A DNA stretch of 64,000 bases from Sutcliffiella horikoshii (GTDB lineage: Bacteria > Bacillota > Bacilli > Bacillales > Bacillaceae_I), in contig NZ_JAIVKY010000008.1 of assembly GCF_020524325.1 (NCBI RefSeq), positions 186,001-250,000 on the forward strand, given 5' to 3'. The position numbers and the translations under genes are program-made. The notes under the pieces are model-generated. The model was not told the origin of the DNA. It saw nothing but the letters and a program-made list of their open reading frames with translations, and did not search any database. Position 1 is the stretch's first letter. Every line of letters begins with the position of its first letter. This document shows, one piece after another, positions 62,201 through 64,000 of the stretch.

Positions 62201-62347
62201 TTACCGATAGCATTCAGCGGAGATGTATTATTTACCCCGCTTGCCATTTCCATTATTTCAGGGATTTTCTTCTCGACCTTCTTTACATTGTTGTTTGTAC
62301 CAGCATTTTATATAGTGATAAAAAAGAAACAAGTGAAAGAAGTCTAA
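59291..62347 (+). CDS. RND-family efflux permease (SwrC-like)
   Basis: A 1018-residue RND permease with the expected 12 helices and two large extracytoplasmic loops. The proton-relay pair lies in TM4 (GIIIALGILVDDAIVVNDN). PYPGATPNVVERDITTPLEKEL-type N-terminal features are those of the AcrB/SwrC group. B. subtilis SwrC exports surfactin and is needed for swarming. No adaptor gene adjoins. It starts at GTG behind TAGGAGGA. Substrate unknown; it may export an intermediate or toxic substrate of the neighbouring pathway. Confidence 0.88.
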   Translation: MFNALIKKPKVTLIFLLLLVVIGSLTYFQIPKREIPEISLNVGTITTVYPGATPNVVERDITTPLEKELLVIDGMDSVTSVSGLGVSNIVMELTDDADRDKVFSKVQQKVSDVSREFPEDAFEPTINTDIQMGAIASYNILHEDRALLLDQKDTIEGWIPQLEDIDGVRKVTVKGLEESSYTLNLDSESMQEERVLLPDVITAIQNELQITPLGSQQANNQISQLTFEHIENIEEVENVFLKKDEEGNSLYVGDVASLKQLPTEQEDLITYNGSPAISLTIMQEKGVDIPTLHATVDKEMERLAKDLPEEVEMDLYYTQNEIVSKIFKDLGISFLISILAVVLITFFGLNTVSAILVAISIPISIALGLIPLPYANVDLNQISIIGIIIALGILVDDAIVVNDNIQRRYQLGDGPLKGAITGTKEVRVSIITSTLAIVFTFLPLTFLGGPNGAFISALPTVLIATIIGSTIVALTIVPIFMAWRQKKKKRNKAKDGLLGSQFDKVSNWYSSKILTKVVKKPLLTGLAVLLFCTASYALVPFIPVVFFPSADREEVTVSVTYPAGTPLEETESRLQDMEQIIKTDEAVYETTIFAGSGEPGIFGSTLSNSGENTGQIVLRVDREQQSAADTIAEWQPKLRDENPDAVVMLSTIEAGPPVGAPIALTVVGEDIEELMKSVNGMKEEIEGLEGSGAVIDDVGSPQPTINYVPNRDAMEEHGITSQEISNQIRLVTEGIPVGSYEAGLERETLTIVQDLVEDGETIDLEALELPSKTETTEFGGPVLVPLSELVSVEETEVLPLIPHKDGDRTITVRVYPGEDDKQKLESEVKDIAASYETDSISVSVGGESSARSDFFIEVGKLFLIVIFLIYILMVVQFNSLRLPLLIMSSVYLAISGAMIGLFITQTGLGFMAMMGIVSLAGIVVRNATVFIEFMESRLQEGATLSEAVIDSGKARLRPVVLTAFTSIAALLPIAFSGDVLFTPLAISIISGIFFSTFFTLLFVPAFYIVIKKKQVKEV

Positions 62348-62355
62348 GAAATGTT

Positions 62356-62394
62356 AACGGGTATCCATCTAAGAATGGATGCCCGTTTTCTTTT
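62356..62394 (+). terminator. Terminator after the RND permease
   Basis: AACGGGTATCCAT pairs with ATGGATGCCCGTT (one mismatch) across CTAAGA, followed by TTTCTTTT. Its T-run runs into the next regulatory repeats. Confidence 0.9.
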
Positions 62395-62426
62395 GTAACC
62401 TCTCTGTAACTCCTGTCTCCTATAGT
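62392..62426 (+). promoter_or_regulatory. Paired TGTAAC repeats and -10 before the acyl-CoA ligase
   Basis: TTTGTAACC (62392-62400) and TCTGTAACT (62403-62411) place TGTAAC at an 11-bp period. Ten bases after the second TGTAAC comes TATAGT (62421-62426), a good -10. There is no standard -35. Layout and spacing are the same as at 50690-50724, pointing to one shared activator. Confidence 0.7.
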
Positions 62427-62461
62427 GTTAATATCTTGTAAAGTGTAGGGGAGAGATGGAA

Positions 62462-63964
62462 GTGGAAATGAATGGTTCTTGGTTACAGAAGCGTTCACAA
62501 CATTCTCCATATAAAATCGCAGTGATAGACGGCGAAACGGGAGAAAGATGGAATTATAAGCAATTATACGAACGATCAAGAGATATGGCTGGAAGACTGT
62601 TATCTGCTGGTATCGGACAGGGAGATCGCGTGGCTTTGTTGTCACCAAATCATATAGTGTACTTTGATTTGCTATTTGCATGTGGAGAAATAGGAGCAAT
62701 TTTTGTACCGCTAAATTGGAGACTGGCGGAAAATGAATGGAACTTTATAGTAAAAGATTGCAAGGCTAAATGCGTGGTAGTGCATGAGGACTATTTGGAG
62801 GAATCTAAACAATTGAATTGTCAGGTCTTCTCTCTAAAGGAATTGGCGGATAAAGAACTGCAAATGCATCGTACACACACCACAAGTTTCACTGACGCAG
62901 CGGCCATCATTTATACAGGCGGTACAACTGGAAACCCAAAGGGAGTAATATTAACTTACGAAAACATCACAAGTAATGCTGTCAATACTATCGTAAGCTG
63001 GGGATTAAATGGAGAAGATATCACCCTCACATGTCTGCCTATGTTTCATACAGGTGGCCTTAATGCCTTGTCGACTCCATTACTCATGGCTGGTGGGACT
63101 GTTGTCTTAATGAGGAATTTTGAAGCGGAAAAAGCCATCCAACTATTAGACTTGTATAAGTGTACAATTGCCCTTATGGTACCAACCATGTATAGCATGC
63201 TGATAGAGCATCCACATTTTCAGGGTACAGACTTTTCGACTATGAAAACATTTCTTTCGGGTGGTGCGCCTTGTCCACTGGAAATCTACGAAGCATTCTA
63301 CCAAAAGGGAAAATTGTTTAAGGAAGGATATGGATTAACAGAAGCAGGTCCAAACAACTTTTACATTGATCCTCATGAGGCATATGGAAAAAAGGGATCA
63401 GTCGGCAAAGCAATGTTATTCAATGAAGTGAAATTAATGATAAATGACAGCTTAGAAGCGGTTGAGGAGGAAGTTGGAGAAATCTATATAAGAGGTTCCC
63501 ATGTCTTCTCGGAATATTGGGGGAAAGAAGAGGAAACCAAGAAAGCCAAGCAAGATGGATGGCTGAGAACAGGTGATTTGGGTCGCAGAGATGCAGATGG
63601 TTATTTTTATATAGTCGGCAGGACGAAAGATATGATTATTTCTGGTGGGGAAAATATTTACCCACTGGAAGTAGAGCAGATACTTTGTCGTCATGAAGCG
63701 GTCAAGGAAGCATGTGTAATCGGTGTACCACATCCTGTTTGGGGAGAGGCGGTTCTTGCTATTGTTTCTAGCAAGAAGCAAACTTCTGAGAAGGAATTAC
63801 TGGCCTTCTGCAAGACGAGAATCGGAGCCTATAAAATACCTAAGAAAATAGTCTTTGTATCGGAATTACCGAAGACAGCAGTTGGTAAACTGGATAAAAA
63901 AGATCTACAGCAGTCTTTTAAGTGGTTATTCGATTACAACGAAAATAAAGAAGAACATGTATAA
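62462..63964 (+). CDS. Acyl-CoA ligase of the ANL superfamily
   Basis: A 500-residue acyl- or aryl-CoA ligase. It has IIYTGGTTGNPKGVIL (AMP-binding), KEGYGLTEAGPNNF, RTGDLGRRDADGY, the hinge GRTKDMIISGGENIYP and the catalytic Lys in KTAVGKLDKKDL. It activates a carboxylic acid to its CoA ester. GTG 62462 is 8 bases after GGGGAG; ATG 62456 and ATG 62468 are alternatives. Shared promoter motifs tie it to the importer operon, so it probably activates the imported acid. The last 36 bases of the window hold no further feature. Confidence 0.87.
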   Translation: MEMNGSWLQKRSQHSPYKIAVIDGETGERWNYKQLYERSRDMAGRLLSAGIGQGDRVALLSPNHIVYFDLLFACGEIGAIFVPLNWRLAENEWNFIVKDCKAKCVVVHEDYLEESKQLNCQVFSLKELADKELQMHRTHTTSFTDAAAIIYTGGTTGNPKGVILTYENITSNAVNTIVSWGLNGEDITLTCLPMFHTGGLNALSTPLLMAGGTVVLMRNFEAEKAIQLLDLYKCTIALMVPTMYSMLIEHPHFQGTDFSTMKTFLSGGAPCPLEIYEAFYQKGKLFKEGYGLTEAGPNNFYIDPHEAYGKKGSVGKAMLFNEVKLMINDSLEAVEEEVGEIYIRGSHVFSEYWGKEEETKKAKQDGWLRTGDLGRRDADGYFYIVGRTKDMIISGGENIYPLEVEQILCRHEAVKEACVIGVPHPVWGEAVLAIVSSKKQTSEKELLAFCKTRIGAYKIPKKIVFVSELPKTAVGKLDKKDLQQSFKWLFDYNENKEEHV

Positions 63965-64000
63965 TGGAATAATTAACAAAAAGATACACCTAGCAATTAT

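Overview
The window looks like chromosomal DNA of a low-GC Gram-positive spore former of the family Bacillaceae. Strong AGGAGG-type ribosome sites, frequent TTG and GTG starts, YjcZ-type sporulation peptides, ScoC, ComK and a Bacillus-style gene order support this. From about 0.9 to 47 kb the order follows the Bacillus subtilis yhaJ-yhaI-scoC-yhaH-trpP-serC-hit-ecsABC-yhaA, hmoB-pbpF-hemEHY-yhgD-yhgE, yhfH-yhfI-lplJ-lcfB, yhfN, yhzC-comK and yhjD-yhjE-sipV backbone. Accessory genes absent from that backbone in B. subtilis are placed between these blocks: PAP2 phosphatase-liaFSR, a sporulation-kinase-like sensor, a LacI regulator, azlCD, the glyoxylate shunt genes aceB-aceA, and an S9 peptidase. 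No IS element, prophage, CRISPR array, rRNA or tRNA was seen.

Layout: 0-6.7 kb carries small sporulation peptides, regulators, trpP with a TRAP-type leader, serC and hit. The hit-ecsA gap (6.78-7.28 kb) holds what looks like a roughly 500-nt structured non-coding RNA on the minus strand. 7.4-12 kb holds ecsABC and yhaA. 12-15.4 kb is a cell-envelope stress block (PAP2, LiaFSR-like). 15.4-24 kb holds hmoB, pbpF, a histidine kinase and the late haem genes hemE-hemH-hemY. 24.4-27.3 kb is yhgD-yhgE with matching operators in front of both genes. 27.4-36.3 kb holds a LacI regulator, yhfH, yhfI, lplJ, lcfB behind a FadR-type box, an enoyl-CoA hydratase, azlCD and yhfN. 36.8-47.3 kb holds aceBA, comK, a YetF-like protein, yhjD, an S9 peptidase, a VOC protein, a kinase-like phosphotransferase, yhjE and a signal peptidase.

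47.4-64 kb is the most distinctive accessory block. A 1072-residue MalT/SARP-type regulator is followed by a five-gene LivK-G-F-H-M importer, a 58-residue protein, a KAS III-like condensing enzyme, an alpha/beta hydrolase and a short-chain dehydrogenase in one tight operon. After an orphan gene and an RND permease comes an acyl-CoA ligase. The promoter regions of the importer operon and of the ligase carry the same paired TGTAAC motif at an 11-bp period with the same 10-bp gap to a -10-like hexamer. This suggests a small regulon for uptake and CoA-dependent use of an unidentified carboxylic acid.

Eight dispersed GC-rich palindromic elements (four of about 130 bp and four composites of about 340 bp) sit between genes, one of them inside the hem operon.
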